Assembly (NCBI GenBank): GCA_905199755.1 | Contig: CAJKHT010000111.1 | Span: 1 to 6,968 of the forward strand | Origin: an uncultured Eubacteriales bacterium | Lineage (GTDB): Bacteria; Bacillota; Clostridia; UBA1381 | Direction: 5' to 3' | Length of the DNA: 6,968 nt | Shown here: positions 1-6,752 of the stretch, in pieces | Layout: each line of letters starts with the position of its first letter | Numbering within the stretch: the first letter of the stretch is position 1 | The notes under the pieces: generated by a model | Database searches by the model: none | Seen by the model: only the letters and a program-made list of their open reading frames with translations | Told to the model about the DNA's origin: nothing | Made by a program: the position numbers and the translations under genes

Positions 1-55
1 AACCTGTGACCCTCTGCTTGTAAGGCAGATGCTCTCCCAGCTGAGCTAAACTCCC
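1..55 (-). tRNA. tRNA-Val (anticodon UAC), 3' part cut off by window edge
   Basis: Read on the minus strand, the sequence begins with acceptor strand GGGAGTT, then TA. A D-arm follows (GCTC, loop AGCTGGGA, GAGC), then the anticodon arm TCTGC-CTTACAA-GCAGA with anticodon TAC at its centre, a GGGTC variable region and the start of the T arm (ACAGGTT). Anticodon UAC reads valine GUA/GUN codons, and the D and anticodon arms match the usual Firmicutes tRNA-Val pattern. The last 20 or so nucleotides (T loop, 3' acceptor strand, CCA) lie outside the window. It has its own strong promoter (88-116), and other tRNA genes may follow beyond the left edge. The 5' end at 55 is set by the 7-base acceptor strand. 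Confidence 0.94.
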
Positions 56-87
56 GTGTCATACACTCTCGGCTGACGACAAGAAAT

Positions 88-116
88 ATTATAGCAAAGA
101 TTAAGTGATTTGTCAA
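88..116 (-). promoter_or_regulatory. Sigma-A promoter of the tRNA-Val gene
   Basis: On the minus strand a perfect -35 TTGACA (111-116) is followed by a 17-bp spacer ending in TGC and a perfect -10 TATAAT (88-93). This is therefore a consensus promoter with an extended -10 (TGn). The predicted start is near position 81, about 26 nt before the mature tRNA 5' end, which leaves a short leader for RNase P to remove. A strong promoter of this kind suits a stable RNA gene. Confidence 0.92.
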
Positions 117-157
117 CACTTTTTTTTGAAAAAATTTCATTTTTTTGTGTTTTTTTT
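117..157 (-). promoter_or_regulatory. A-tract (UP-element-like) region upstream of the tRNA promoter
   Basis: Directly upstream of the tRNA -35, the minus strand carries A-runs of 8, 7 and 8 bases (plus-strand T-runs at 120-127, 140-146 and 150-157), with an opposite-strand A-run at 129-134. Spacing of the tracts is roughly one helical turn. Such tracts next to a -35 bind the RNA polymerase alpha C-terminal domain and bend DNA, as known from rRNA and tRNA promoters. The function here is inferred from position and composition. Confidence 0.6.
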
Positions 158-163
158 AATTAA

Positions 164-223
164 GGCGGCATAAATCGCATATTTATGCTTATTATATCTT
201 AAGGAAACGTTTATTATACCGCC
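164..223. repeat. Nested imperfect inverted repeat in the pheT-tRNA spacer
   Basis: A perfect 8-bp hairpin, GCATAAAT (168-175) and ATTTATGC (181-188) with a 5-nt loop, lies partly inside a larger dyad, GGCGGCATA (164-172) and TATACCGCC (215-223), which matches at 8 of 9 positions. The two cannot form fully at once, because they share 168-172. Neither strand has a T-run after the outer arm, so it is not an obvious terminator. The rest of the 158-250 spacer is AT-rich, with no ORF that I would support. Function unknown. Confidence 0.5.
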
Positions 224-251
224 GATAATTACCTTGATTTATTTGTAAAAC

Positions 252-300
252 GGGATGTAAAAAAAGTCAATTGACTTTTTTTACATCCCCTTGTTCTTTT
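252..300. terminator. 38-bp perfect palindrome, probable (bidirectional) terminator after pheT
   Basis: GGGATGTAAAAAAAGTCAA (252-270) is followed at once by its exact reverse complement (271-289), giving 19-bp arms with no spacer. As RNA it forms a GGGATGT-closed stem with an A-rich 5' side and U-rich 3' side. It begins 11 nt after the pheT stop codon. On the minus (pheT) strand the tail after the stem is GTTTTACAAAT, a modest T-run. On the plus strand the tail is CCTTGTTCTTTTTT, a better U-tract. It most likely ends pheST transcripts and blocks plus-strand transcription from the tRNA side. Confidence 0.75.
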
Positions 301-2685
301 TTATCTTAATTGTGCATTTAATGCTTTCTCAAGGTTTTTAACTATTTTGTCGTGTAGGTTGTCCGCTTCTTCGCCCGTGAGACTTCTGTCGGGAGCGCGG
401 AATGCAGCCTTGTACATAACGCTCTTTTGACCGTCGGGAATCTGTTCGCCCTCGTATACATCCGAAAGCTTTAACTCTTCAAGCAGCTTTCCGGCTGCCT
501 TTCTCATAACTTTTTCTATTTCCGCCACGGGAACCGATTTTTCAATTAAAATCGAGAAGTCACGCGTAACGGACGGGAATTTCGGCAGCTTATGATATTT
601 TATTTCCTTTTCGGAGCATTTTAACAGCTCACGGAAGTTTATTTCGCCTACATAGCACGGAACGTCAATTCCGAATTTCTTGCCGACAGACGGATGAATT
701 TCGCCTATAGTACCTATAACGTTTCCGTTTACCGTGATTTCGGCGCATCTTCCGGGGTGATATGACGGATTATCCGTTACGGCGGTATATTCTGCGCCCG
801 TTATATGCATACCGTCAAACAAGCTCTCGCATATTCCCTTAATATCAAAGAAATCAACCTTTCCGTACATACCGAGCGATATTATAAGCTGTTCATCCGG
901 GAGCTGACCTTTTCCGTTCGGAATGAAAATTTTGCTCCATTCAAACATTTTTACCGCAGGTGTACGGTAATTATAGTTTCTTGCAAGTACTTCAAGCATG
1001 CTTGCAAGCGTTGTTGTACGCATAACGGACGTATCCTCGCCGAGCGGATTGGAAATCTTTATAACATTTCTCAGCTTGCTGTCGGCAGGAATATTAAGCT
1101 TGTCAAAAACGGACGGACTTGTGAATGTATATGTGTAAATTTCACTCATGCCCTGTGCGGTGAGTATTTCGTTTACAACGTCCTCAGCTTTTTGCTCGGC
1201 ATTCTTCATTCCGCGTGTCGCCTCGCCGGAAAGCAGGGTTGTGGGAATTATATCGTAGCCGTAAAAACGTGCAATTTCCTCGGAAATATCAGCCTCTGCT
1301 TCAAGGTCCGGACGGAAGCTCGGAGGTGTGAGCAGCATTTTATCCGTATCGACCTTGACCTCGAGAGTGGTCAGAATACGTATCATTTCATCTGTTGAAA
1401 CGTCTGTTCCCAAAAATGCGTTTATCTTTTCGGGACGGAAAGGAATTGTAATCTCATCACGGACATTGCCCATAATGTCAATCATTCCTCCGGCAACCTC
1501 GCCGCAGCCGAGCTCCTCAACAAGACTGCATGCTCTTTCAAGTGCCGGGATTGTGTTTTTGTAGTCCAGTCCTTTTTCGTAGCGTGATGATGCTTCTGTT
1601 CGCAAGCCTGCTTTCTGTGCGGTGAGTCTTACCGATACTCCGTCAAAGGTTGCCGATTCAAACAGTACATCGGTTGTATCTGACTTTATTTCCGAATTGA
1701 AGCCGCCCATTACGCCTGCTATCGCAACAGCCTTTTCGGCATCGGAGATAACAAGGTCATCGGTTGAAAGAACTCTGTCCTGTTCATCAAGTGTTTTTAT
1801 TGTTTCGCCGTTTTCGGCTGTGCGTACAATTATTTTATTGCCCGATAAATTTCTTAAATCAAACGCATGCATGGGCTGACCGTATTCCAGCAGCACATAG
1901 TTTGTGATGTCTACTATATTATTTATTGCACGTACTCCGCAAGCTTCAAGTCTTTCACGCATCCATTTCGGGGAAGGACCGATTTTTACGTTTCTTATAA
2001 GTCTCGAACAGTATCTTAAACACTTATCCTTGTCCTTAACCTCAATCGAAACAACATCGTTTATGTTTTCGGCTGTTTCGGTGAATTTGTTTTCGGGAAT
2101 TTTGAACGGCTTTTTAAACGATGCCGCGGTTTCCCTTGCCAGTCCGATTATCGAGAAGCAATCGGGACGGTTTGAGGTTATTTCAAACTCAACAACGTTT
2201 TCGTTAAGTCCGAATAAATCCTTTATATCCACGCCTATGGGGGTATCCTCCGGCAAGAGAAGTATTCCGTATTCCGGCTCATATCCCAGTAGTGATTCGC
2301 TTATGCCGAGCTCATCATGCGCACAGAGCATACCGTTTGACTCAACACCTCTGAGTTTTCCTTTTTTGATTTTAACTCCTCCGGGCAGAAGCGCACCGTT
2401 TAAAGCCACGGGAGCAATAACGCCTGCCTTAACGTTCGGAGCGCCGCATACTATCTGCAAAATCTCGCCCGTACCCGCGTCAACCTTGCACACGGAAAGG
2501 TGGTCGCTGTCGGGGTGCGGCTCACATTCAAGCACCTTACCCGTAACTACGTTATCAAGCTCTTTTCCGAGGTATTCCACACCCTCAACCTTAGAGCCTG
2601 TCATTGTCAGTTTATCTGCATACTGCTGCGGCGTAATACCCGTTATATCGGTATAGTCGCTAAGCCAGCTCATTGGTAATTTCAT
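301..2685 (-). CDS. pheT: Phenylalanine--tRNA ligase beta subunit
   Basis: Beta chain of the alpha2-beta2 enzyme that charges tRNA-Phe in the cytoplasm. At 794 aa it is the normal full length for a bacterial PheT. Visible domains, in order: N-terminal segment, EMAP-type tRNA-binding OB fold (about 40-155, with GKVLECEPHPDSDHL and a GAPNV segment), the EITSNRPDC stretch (168-176), the B3/B4 editing domain (about 215-395, with NNIVDITNYV, QPMHAFD and GVMGG motifs), B5 (about 408-478, with SFRPDLEAEADISEEIARFYGY), a class II-like but non-catalytic core (about 490-690), and a C-terminal FDX-ACB anticodon-binding domain (about 700-793, with KFPSVTRDFSI). The B3/B4 domain clears mischarged Tyr-tRNA-Phe in this family. 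The start is the ATG at 2685, 9 nt after AGGAAG. The gene lies 21 nt after pheS and is surely co-transcribed under the same T-box. No frameshift or missing domain is visible. Confidence 0.97.
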   Translation of the reverse strand: MKLPMSWLSDYTDITGITPQQYADKLTMTGSKVEGVEYLGKELDNVVTGKVLECEPHPDSDHLSVCKVDAGTGEILQIVCGAPNVKAGVIAPVALNGALLPGGVKIKKGKLRGVESNGMLCAHDELGISESLLGYEPEYGILLLPEDTPIGVDIKDLFGLNENVVEFEITSNRPDCFSIIGLARETAASFKKPFKIPENKFTETAENINDVVSIEVKDKDKCLRYCSRLIRNVKIGPSPKWMRERLEACGVRAINNIVDITNYVLLEYGQPMHAFDLRNLSGNKIIVRTAENGETIKTLDEQDRVLSTDDLVISDAEKAVAIAGVMGGFNSEIKSDTTDVLFESATFDGVSVRLTAQKAGLRTEASSRYEKGLDYKNTIPALERACSLVEELGCGEVAGGMIDIMGNVRDEITIPFRPEKINAFLGTDVSTDEMIRILTTLEVKVDTDKMLLTPPSFRPDLEAEADISEEIARFYGYDIIPTTLLSGEATRGMKNAEQKAEDVVNEILTAQGMSEIYTYTFTSPSVFDKLNIPADSKLRNVIKISNPLGEDTSVMRTTTLASMLEVLARNYNYRTPAVKMFEWSKIFIPNGKGQLPDEQLIISLGMYGKVDFFDIKGICESLFDGMHITGAEYTAVTDNPSYHPGRCAEITVNGNVIGTIGEIHPSVGKKFGIDVPCYVGEINFRELLKCSEKEIKYHKLPKFPSVTRDFSILIEKSVPVAEIEKVMRKAAGKLLEELKLSDVYEGEQIPDGQKSVMYKAAFRAPDRSLTGEEADNLHDKIVKNLEKALNAQLR

Positions 2686-2694
2686 AAATCCATA

Positions 2695-2700
2695 CTTCCT
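2695..2700 (-). promoter_or_regulatory. pheT ribosome binding site
   Basis: AGGAAG on the minus strand sits 9 nt before the pheT ATG at 2685 and fixes that start. A nearer ATG at 2691-2693 is out of frame and only 1 nt from the Shine-Dalgarno, so it is not used. Confidence 0.75.
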
Positions 2701-2706
2701 TTCCGA

Positions 2707-3726
2707 TTAAAACTGATTTAAGAATCTCTGGTCATTCTCAAAGAATAACCGCAAGTCATCTATATCGTATTTACCCATTGCAATTCTTTCAAGACCTATA
2801 CCGAAAGCAAAGCCCGAATAAACCTCGGGATCGATTCCGCAGTTTTTCAGCACCTTCGGGTGAACCATGCCGCAGCCGAGAACTTCAATCCAGCCCTCGC
2901 CCTTGCACACACCGCAGCCTTTGCCGCCGCATACAAAGCAGCTTACGTCCATTTCGGCGGACGGTTCGGTAAACGGGAAATGATGCGGTCTGAAGCGTAC
3001 ACGCGTCTTTTCGCCGTAAAGTGATTTTGCCAGCATTTCAAGCGTACCTTTAAGGTCAGCCATTGTAACACCCTTATCAACAACAAGTCCCTCAATCTGA
3101 TGGAATACCGGCGAATGTGTTGCGTCAACCGTATCGCTTCTGTAAACTCTGCCGGGTGCGATTATTCTTATCGGCGGCTTTGTCTTTTCCATTACACGTA
3201 TCTGCATAGGTGAGGTCTGCGTTCTCAAAACGATGTTGTCCTCTATATAGAATGTGTCCTGCGTGTCACGTGCCGGGTGGTTCGGGGGAATATTCAGCGC
3301 CTCAAAGTTGTAGTAATCATACTCAACCTCCGGACCGTCGGCAATCTGAAAGCCCATGCCGATAAAAATGTCCTTGATTTCGTTCATTGTCTTTGTCAGC
3401 GGATGCAGCTTGCCCGAATTATGTTTTCTTCCGGGCATTGTAACGTCCACAACCTCCGCTTTAAGCTTGGCTTTTTCCAAAGCCGCGCCTATTTCGGCTT
3501 TCTTTTCTTCTATTTCCTTTTCAAGCTTAGCTCTGACTTCATTTGCAAGCGCACCCATTTTCGGACGCTCCTCTGCGGAAAGCTTGCCCATTCCCTTTAA
3601 AACGGCGGTAAGCTCACCCTTTTTGCCCAGATACTTAATTCGTATCTGCTCTAAAGCGTCCATGTCTGCCGCATTTTTCAAAATACCCTCAACCGACGCT
3701 TTGATTTCTTCGATTTTTTCTTTCAT
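2707..3726 (-). CDS. pheS: Phenylalanine--tRNA ligase alpha subunit
   Basis: Catalytic chain of the alpha2-beta2 synthetase: it activates Phe with ATP and transfers it to tRNA-Phe. The 339-aa length is normal. The N-terminal ~90 residues are charged and helical, as expected of the tRNA-binding coiled coil. The class II core follows: the GPEVEYDYYNFEALNIP region (~131-147), HPARDTQDTFY (~150-160), motif 2 around GRVYRSDTVDATHSPVFHQ (192-210) and motif 3 GFAFGIGLERIAMG (305-318). The Ala at 307 in GFAFG is the residue known from other PheS proteins to set amino-acid pocket size. A CxxC-4-CxxC cluster (Cys 263, 266, 271, 274) is common in Firmicutes PheS. I chose the ATG at 3726 because AAAGGG lies 8 nt upstream. 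The ATG at 3732, two codons earlier, is only 2 nt from that site, and would give 341 aa. First gene of the T-box-controlled pheST operon. Confidence 0.97.
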   Translation of the reverse strand: MKEKIEEIKASVEGILKNAADMDALEQIRIKYLGKKGELTAVLKGMGKLSAEERPKMGALANEVRAKLEKEIEEKKAEIGAALEKAKLKAEVVDVTMPGRKHNSGKLHPLTKTMNEIKDIFIGMGFQIADGPEVEYDYYNFEALNIPPNHPARDTQDTFYIEDNIVLRTQTSPMQIRVMEKTKPPIRIIAPGRVYRSDTVDATHSPVFHQIEGLVVDKGVTMADLKGTLEMLAKSLYGEKTRVRFRPHHFPFTEPSAEMDVSCFVCGGKGCGVCKGEGWIEVLGCGMVHPKVLKNCGIDPEVYSGFAFGIGLERIAMGKYDIDDLRLFFENDQRFLNQF

Positions 3727-3734
3727 TGCCATAT

Positions 3735-3741
3735 CCCTTTC
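3735..3741 (-). promoter_or_regulatory. pheS ribosome binding site (decides the start)
   Basis: GAAAGGG on the minus strand lies 2 nt from the ATG at 3732 but 8 nt from the ATG at 3726. The spacing favours initiation at 3726. Confidence 0.7.
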
Positions 3742-3756
3742 TTTAAATAATTATAC

Positions 3757-3789
3757 AAAAAACACTCCGCCCCGTAAAGGGACGAAGTG
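3757..3789 (-). terminator. Conditional terminator of the pheST T-box
   Basis: CACTTCGTCCC (3779-3789) pairs with GGGGCGGAGTG (3763-3773) over 11 bp including two G-U pairs, around a TTTAC loop, and is followed by six T's (3757-3762). This is a textbook intrinsic terminator. Its 5' arm (CTTCGTCCC) is the strand expected to be captured by the T-box region in the alternative antiterminator, with upstream CGGAAG as a likely partner of CTTCG. Confidence 0.94.
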
Positions 3790-4012
3790 TGTAAACTCCG
3801 CGGTACCACCCGGCTTCCGAAATAACTCGGCACTCGATTATGGATAACGGCATTACCCGTCACAGCCTACTCACGAAAGCTTCAGCCGTGCAGCTCCGAA
3901 ATGAAGGTTCAGCATCTGACGTTGCCGCACGGACTCACAGCTCAATAATCCGTACTCTCTTTCGGGGCATCAGCGCCTACTGAATTTCTTCATAGCCTTT
4001 AAATATTTAACT
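3757..4012 (-). promoter_or_regulatory. T-box leader of pheST, specific for tRNA-Phe
   Basis: Leader RNA that senses uncharged tRNA-Phe and permits pheST transcription when charging falls. In transcript order: AGTA (3978-3981), the 5' side of the specifier-loop S-turn; a stem I helix (GCGCTGATG against CGTCAGATGC); the AGAGAG and GCTGTGAG distal motifs (3939-3960); then GAA (3908-3910) and the specifier TTC (3903-3905), followed by purine A. TTC is a Phe codon and would pair with the GAA anticodon. Below the loop, GAAAT pairs with ATTTC. Downstream comes the conserved T-box GGTGGTACCGCGG, where TGGT (3805-3808) pairs with the acceptor end; its last T fits discriminator base A73 of tRNA-Phe. 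A strong terminator follows. Specifier and downstream genes agree, so the assignment is firm. Confidence 0.96.
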
Positions 4013-4018
4013 ATATAA

Positions 4019-4047
4019 CTTATATCATATTTGTGCCGTTTTGTCAA
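4019..4047 (-). promoter_or_regulatory. Sigma-A promoter of the pheST operon
   Basis: On the minus strand, -35 TTGACA (4042-4047), a 17-bp spacer ending in TGA, then -10 TATAAG (4019-4024, five of six matches) with an extended -10. The predicted start near 4012 gives a leader of about 280 nt, a normal length for a T-box mRNA. The -35 lies only 9 bp after the adhE stop codon. Confidence 0.88.
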
Positions 4048-4056
4048 GTGTTAAAT

Positions 4057-6666
4057 TCACTGTTTTTGTTCTTTTCCGTAGTATGCCTTTAAATACATTG
4101 CCTTGATTTCGCTCATGAGCGGATAACGCGGATTTGCGCCGGTACACTGGTCGTCAAATGCCATTTCGGTCATTTCGTCCAGTGTTTCAAGGAAGTATTT
4201 TTCATCAACACCGTAGTCCTTGATTGTTGCTTTTATGCCGATTTTTCTCTTAAGCTTTTCGATTTCGTCAATAAGCTTTTCAAGCTTTTCCTCATCGGTG
4301 CTGCCCCCAAGATGCAGGAAGTCCGCAATTTCGGCATACCGTTCCAATGTATGCGGAAATTCATACTGCGGAAATGTTCCCATTTTTGCCGGAGCTTCGG
4401 CGGCATTGAAGCGCAGTACATCGCATATTAAAAGTGCGTTGGCTATTCCGTGCGGAATGTGGTAAAATGCGCCGAGCTTGTGCGCCATGGAATGGCATAC
4501 TCCGAGAAATGCATTTGCAAATGCCATGCCTGCCATGCAGGATGCATGAGCCATTTTCTCACGTGCTTTCGGATCTGCCGCACCGTTTTCATATGCACGG
4601 GGCAGATAGTCGAATATAGTCTGAACAGCCTTTAATGCTATGCCGTCCGTAAATTCCGTTGCCATAACGGAGGCATATGCTTCAAGCGCATGGGTGAGCG
4701 CGTCAATTCCCGATGCGGAAGTAAGTCCTTTCGGCATGTTCATCATCATATCGGCATCGACAATAGCCATATCGGGCATCAATTCATAATCGGCAAGCGG
4801 ATACTTTATGCCGGTTTTTTCGTCTGTGATGACTGCGAACGGAGTAACCTCCGAGCCTGTTCCGGCAGAGGTCGGAACGGCTATGAAATATGCCTTTTCG
4901 CCCATTTTCGGGAATGTATAAACACGCTTTCTTATGTCTATAAAGCGCATTGCCATATCCATAAAATCAGCCTCGGGGTGTTCGTACATAACCCACATTA
5001 TCTTTGCGGCGTCCATTGCACTTCCGCCGCCCAGAGCTATAATTACATCAGGCTCAAACGAAGTCATTGCCTTTGCACCCTCAATCGCGCATGCAAGCGA
5101 CGGATCGGGCGCTACATTATAAAATACCGTGTTTGCTATGTTAAGCTCGTCAAGCTTGTTTGTGATTGCATCTGCATAGCCGTTCTTGTAAAGAAATTCA
5201 TCGGTTACAATAAAAGCACGTTTCTTGCCGAGTACGGTTTTCAGCTCATCGAGAGCTACACCGAGACAGCCTTTCTTGATATAAACCTTTTCGGGAGTTC
5301 TGAACCAAAGCATGTTTTCTCTCCTTTCAGCCACAGTCTTGATATTAAGCAGATGCTTTATGCCTACGTTTTCCGAAACCGAATTGCCGCCCCATGAGCC
5401 GCAGCCGAGTGTGAGCGACGGCGCAAGACGGAAATTGTATAAATCTCCTATTCCGCCGTGTGATGACGGAGTGTTTACCAGTATGCGGCAGGTTTTCATG
5501 CGTTCGCCGAATTCAGCGAGCTTTTTCTGCTCTGTCACGGCATTCAGATATACGGAGGAGGTGTGACCGTAGCCGCCGTCGGCTATAAGCTGCTCCGCTT
5601 TGTCAAGCGCATCGGAAAAATCCTCAGCCTTGTACATTGCCAGAACAGGCGAAAGCTTTTCGTGTGCAAACTCCTCGGAAATGTCAACGCTTTCAACCTC
5701 GCCTATAAGGATTTTTGCCGATTCGGGTACATTTACCCCTGCAAGCTTTGCGATTGTGTACGGTGACTGACCGACGATTTTCGCATTCAGCGCACCGTTT
5801 ATAATAATTGTTTTTCTTACCTTGTCAAGCTCATTTCCTTTAAGGAAGTAACAGCCGCGGTATTCAAATTCCTTTTTGACGGCAGTGTATATATTTTTAT
5901 GAACAATCACAGACTGTTCCGAAGCACATATCATGCCGTTGTCAAAGGTTTTTGAATGTATGATTGAATTTACCGCCTGTAAAATATCGGCGGTGTCGTC
6001 AATAATTGCTGGGGTGTTGCCGGCGCCGACTCCGAGAGCCGGCTTACCGCTCGAATATGCCGCCTTTACCATTCCGGGGCCGCCCGTGGCGAGAATAATG
6101 TCCGCTTCTTTCATTATAAGATTTGTCATTTCAAGAGACGGTGCATCAATCCAGCCTATTATGTCCTCCGGTGCTCCTGCATTGACTGCCGCATCGAGAA
6201 CAATTTTTGCCGCCTCTATGGTGCAGCTCTTTGCCCTCGGGTGCGGACTTATGATTATTCCGTTTCGCGTTTTCAGAGCTATAAGGGTTTTAAATATAGC
6301 CGTCGAGGTGGGGTTGGTGGTGGGAATGACCGCCGCAATGACTCCCATAGGCTCCGCTATTTTCTTTATTCCGAATGCAGTGTCGGATTCGATGACTCCG
6401 CAGGTTCTTTCATTTTTGTATTTATTGTAGATGTATTCCGCTGCGTAGTTGTTTTTTATAACCTTATCCTCAACAACTCCCATGCCCGTTTCGGCAACGG
6501 CAGCTTTGGCAAGGGGAATACGTGCCTGATTGGCTGCAATTGCAGCCGCTTTGAATATTTTATCTACCTGCTCCTGTGTGTAGGAGGCAAATTTTCTTTG
6601 TGCTTCTTTCACCTGTGCAAGCTTTTTTTCGAGCATTTCTACGCTGTCAACCAAATACTTTTCCAT
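4057..6666 (-). CDS. adhE: Bifunctional acetaldehyde-CoA/alcohol dehydrogenase AdhE
   Basis: Cytoplasmic fermentation enzyme: acetyl-CoA is reduced to acetaldehyde and then ethanol, using two NADH. The N-terminal half (about 1-440) is a CoA-acylating aldehyde dehydrogenase with GVGAGNTP at ~212-219 and the catalytic Cys at 247 in FDNGMICASEQS. A linker (~440-460) joins a C-terminal iron-dependent alcohol dehydrogenase (~460-869) with nucleotide motif GGGSAMDAAK (~546-555), PTSAGTGSEVT (~598-608) and metal ligands Asp655, His659, His725 and His739 (GIDALTH, CHSMAHKLG, PHG). Length (869 aa) and residue positions match known AdhE proteins (E. coli Cys246 and Asp653), a family that assembles into spirosome filaments. 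The ATG at 6666 is preferred: AAAGGA lies 9 nt upstream, whereas the ATGs at 6684 and 6675 lie before or within that site. The 6684 start would give 875 aa. It appears monocistronic, with its own promoter at 6753-6781; no terminator is visible before the pheST promoter. Confidence 0.97.
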   Translation of the reverse strand: MEKYLVDSVEMLEKKLAQVKEAQRKFASYTQEQVDKIFKAAAIAANQARIPLAKAAVAETGMGVVEDKVIKNNYAAEYIYNKYKNERTCGVIESDTAFGIKKIAEPMGVIAAVIPTTNPTSTAIFKTLIALKTRNGIIISPHPRAKSCTIEAAKIVLDAAVNAGAPEDIIGWIDAPSLEMTNLIMKEADIILATGGPGMVKAAYSSGKPALGVGAGNTPAIIDDTADILQAVNSIIHSKTFDNGMICASEQSVIVHKNIYTAVKKEFEYRGCYFLKGNELDKVRKTIIINGALNAKIVGQSPYTIAKLAGVNVPESAKILIGEVESVDISEEFAHEKLSPVLAMYKAEDFSDALDKAEQLIADGGYGHTSSVYLNAVTEQKKLAEFGERMKTCRILVNTPSSHGGIGDLYNFRLAPSLTLGCGSWGGNSVSENVGIKHLLNIKTVAERRENMLWFRTPEKVYIKKGCLGVALDELKTVLGKKRAFIVTDEFLYKNGYADAITNKLDELNIANTVFYNVAPDPSLACAIEGAKAMTSFEPDVIIALGGGSAMDAAKIMWVMYEHPEADFMDMAMRFIDIRKRVYTFPKMGEKAYFIAVPTSAGTGSEVTPFAVITDEKTGIKYPLADYELMPDMAIVDADMMMNMPKGLTSASGIDALTHALEAYASVMATEFTDGIALKAVQTIFDYLPRAYENGAADPKAREKMAHASCMAGMAFANAFLGVCHSMAHKLGAFYHIPHGIANALLICDVLRFNAAEAPAKMGTFPQYEFPHTLERYAEIADFLHLGGSTDEEKLEKLIDEIEKLKRKIGIKATIKDYGVDEKYFLETLDEMTEMAFDDQCTGANPRYPLMSEIKAMYLKAYYGKEQKQ

Positions 6667-6674
6667 AAATTTCA

Positions 6675-6681
6675 TTCCTTT
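6675..6681 (-). promoter_or_regulatory. adhE ribosome binding site, between in-frame ATGs
   Basis: AAAGGAA on the minus strand follows directly after an in-frame ATG (6682-6684) and overlaps a second one (6673-6675). Only the third ATG (6664-6666) has normal spacing (9 nt from AGGA), so the longest reading is six residues too long. Confidence 0.75.
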
Positions 6682-6718
6682 CATGCTATTTGATAGAATT
6701 GAGCGTTTGTCTTAATTC

Positions 6719-6746
6719 AAAGATTGATATTTTTTTGTCAATCTTT
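6719..6746 (-). repeat. 9-bp inverted repeat at the predicted adhE transcription start
   Basis: On the minus strand AAAGATTGA (6738-6746) and TCAATCTTT (6719-6727) are perfect 9-bp arms around a 10-nt A-rich loop. The predicted +1, 7 nt after the -10, falls at about 6746, the first base of the left arm. It could be a 5'-terminal mRNA hairpin or a dyad operator spanning +1 to +28. Confidence 0.65.
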
Positions 6747-6752
6747 AAATTA

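Noticed and set aside
191..218. Two TATAAT hexamers on the minus strand in the pheT-tRNA spacer
   Set aside because: Neither has a recognisable -35 at 16-18 bp, and a consensus tRNA promoter lies just downstream; AT-rich composition explains them.
1904..2656. 250-codon plus-strand open frame opposite pheT
   Set aside because: Antisense shadow of the conserved pheT N-terminal region; low-complexity Ser/Pro-rich translation, no ribosome binding site or promoter that I can see.
2943..3128. Possible small minus-strand protein inside pheS
   Set aside because: It lies wholly inside pheS in another frame, with no support beyond being open.
4038..4056. TTGTCAAGTGTTAAA near the pheST promoter as a second Rex-like site
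   Set aside because: Only one half resembles the motif, and it is explained by the -35 TTGACA; there is no clear partner half.
4690..5397. 235-codon plus-strand open frame opposite adhE
   Set aside because: Cys/His/Arg-rich translation typical of antisense to a conserved gene; the minus-strand frame is clearly AdhE.
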